Source: Clavibacter sepedonicus (GTDB lineage Bacteria; Actinomycetota; Actinomycetes; Actinomycetales; Microbacteriaceae). Taken from it: a stretch of 64,000 nucleotides of DNA. The stretch is from the NCBI RefSeq assembly GCF_000069225.1, contig NC_010407.1, positions 1,426,001-1,490,000 of the forward strand, in the 5' to 3' direction. The translations under genes were made by a program, and so were the position numbers. Of this stretch, positions 63,832-64,000 are shown in pieces; the stretch's first letter is position 1; every line of letters begins with the position of its first letter. Under the pieces are notes generated by a model, which made no database searches, was not told the origin of the DNA, and saw only the letters and a list, made by a program, of their open reading frames with translations.

Positions 63832-64000
63832 GCCACATCCTGAGCCTCCTGGTGGAGGACAAGCCCGGACTCCTCACCCGCGTCGCGGGCCTGTTCGCCC
63901 GCCGCGGCTTCAACATCGAGTCGCTCGCGGTCGGTGCGAGCGAGATCGAGGGCCTCTCCCGCATCACGGTCGTCGTGGACGTCGAGGCGCTGCCGCTCGA
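63828..64000 (+). CDS. ilvN: acetolactate synthase small (regulatory) subunit, cut by the window end
   Basis: The first 57 residues show the ACT domain [20 protein letters not shown], then [19 protein letters not shown], which binds valine for feedback inhibition. The GTG start at 63828 overlaps the ilvB stop by four bases. The rest of the gene lies beyond base 64000. Confidence 0.95.
   Translation, partial: MSHILSLLVEDKPGLLTRVAGLFARRGFNIESLAVGASEIEGLSRITVVVDVEALPL

Noticed and set aside
1..64000. CRISPR array, prophage, tRNA or rRNA genes
   Set aside because: No regularly spaced 25-40-base repeats, no phage structural genes and no cloverleaf or rRNA-like sequence were found on either strand.

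Overview
The window reads as a very GC-rich actinobacterial chromosome, most likely from the Microbacteriaceae and probably Clavibacter or a close relative. The genus is inferred from gene order and protein style; no search was run. Supporting signs are many GTG starts, frequent 4-base stop/start overlaps, a division and cell wall (dcw) cluster without ftsA, and a MurE whose usual meso-diaminopimelate recognition motif is altered. The last point fits the diaminobutyrate type-B walls known in this family.

Layout. 1-4,882: a PASTA Ser/Thr kinase (5' end of the window cuts it), a LysM/lytic transglycosylase-like protein, an Rv2175c-like DNA-binding protein, a polyprenyl diphosphate synthase and a DUF3040 membrane protein. 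This resembles the pknL-Rv2175c-idsA2 neighbourhood of mycobacteria. 4,924-24,710: an almost complete dcw cluster (mraZ, rsmH, ftsL, ftsI, murE, murF, mraY, murD, ftsW, murG, murC, ftsQ, ftsZ, yggS, sepF, yggT, divIVA) followed by an rluD-type synthase. It is preceded by a strong terminator and three 10-bp-phased MraZ boxes. 24,787-34,460: housekeeping genes (dnaE, flavin reductase, hisD, nrdR, pyrD, DUF3043, M20 peptidase, erpA). 34,585-38,114: aa3 cytochrome oxidase genes ctaC-ctaD-ctaF and a GNAT gene. 38,115-39,169: an intact IS481-family element inserted at a CTAG. 39,170-48,864: accessory region with two unrecognised genes, an ArsB/SLC13-type permease, a TetR-MMPL-YhgE transport operon, and a Zur-box-preceded AztD-like secreted protein that appears frameshifted in its signal peptide. 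49,057-53,443: a sugar isomerase-like gene, a fructosamine kinase-like gene and otsA-otsB for trehalose. 53,518-60,187: a six-gene Mrp Na+/H+ antiporter operon (mrpAB fusion, C, D, E, F, G). 60,257-64,000: ilvD-ilvB-ilvN (last gene cut by the window end).

How it works together. The first 25 kb builds and regulates the septum and peptidoglycan: lipid I/II synthesis (Mur enzymes, MraY, MurG), septal polymerisation and cross-linking (FtsW, FtsI, FtsL, FtsQ), the ring (FtsZ, SepF) and polar growth (DivIVA). The trehalose and Mrp operons lie together and could both serve salt/osmotic and pH tolerance.

The most interesting observations are: an MMPL exporter fused to a degenerate ABC-ATPase-like domain and coupled to a YhgE/Pip protein; the IS481 insertion, where two CTAG copies provide stop codons to three genes; a frameshifted signal peptide downstream of a perfect Zur-like palindrome; the altered MurE motif; and a recurring leaderless promoter pattern (TANNNT, 6-9 bases, then RTG). 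No tRNA, rRNA, CRISPR array or prophage was seen.
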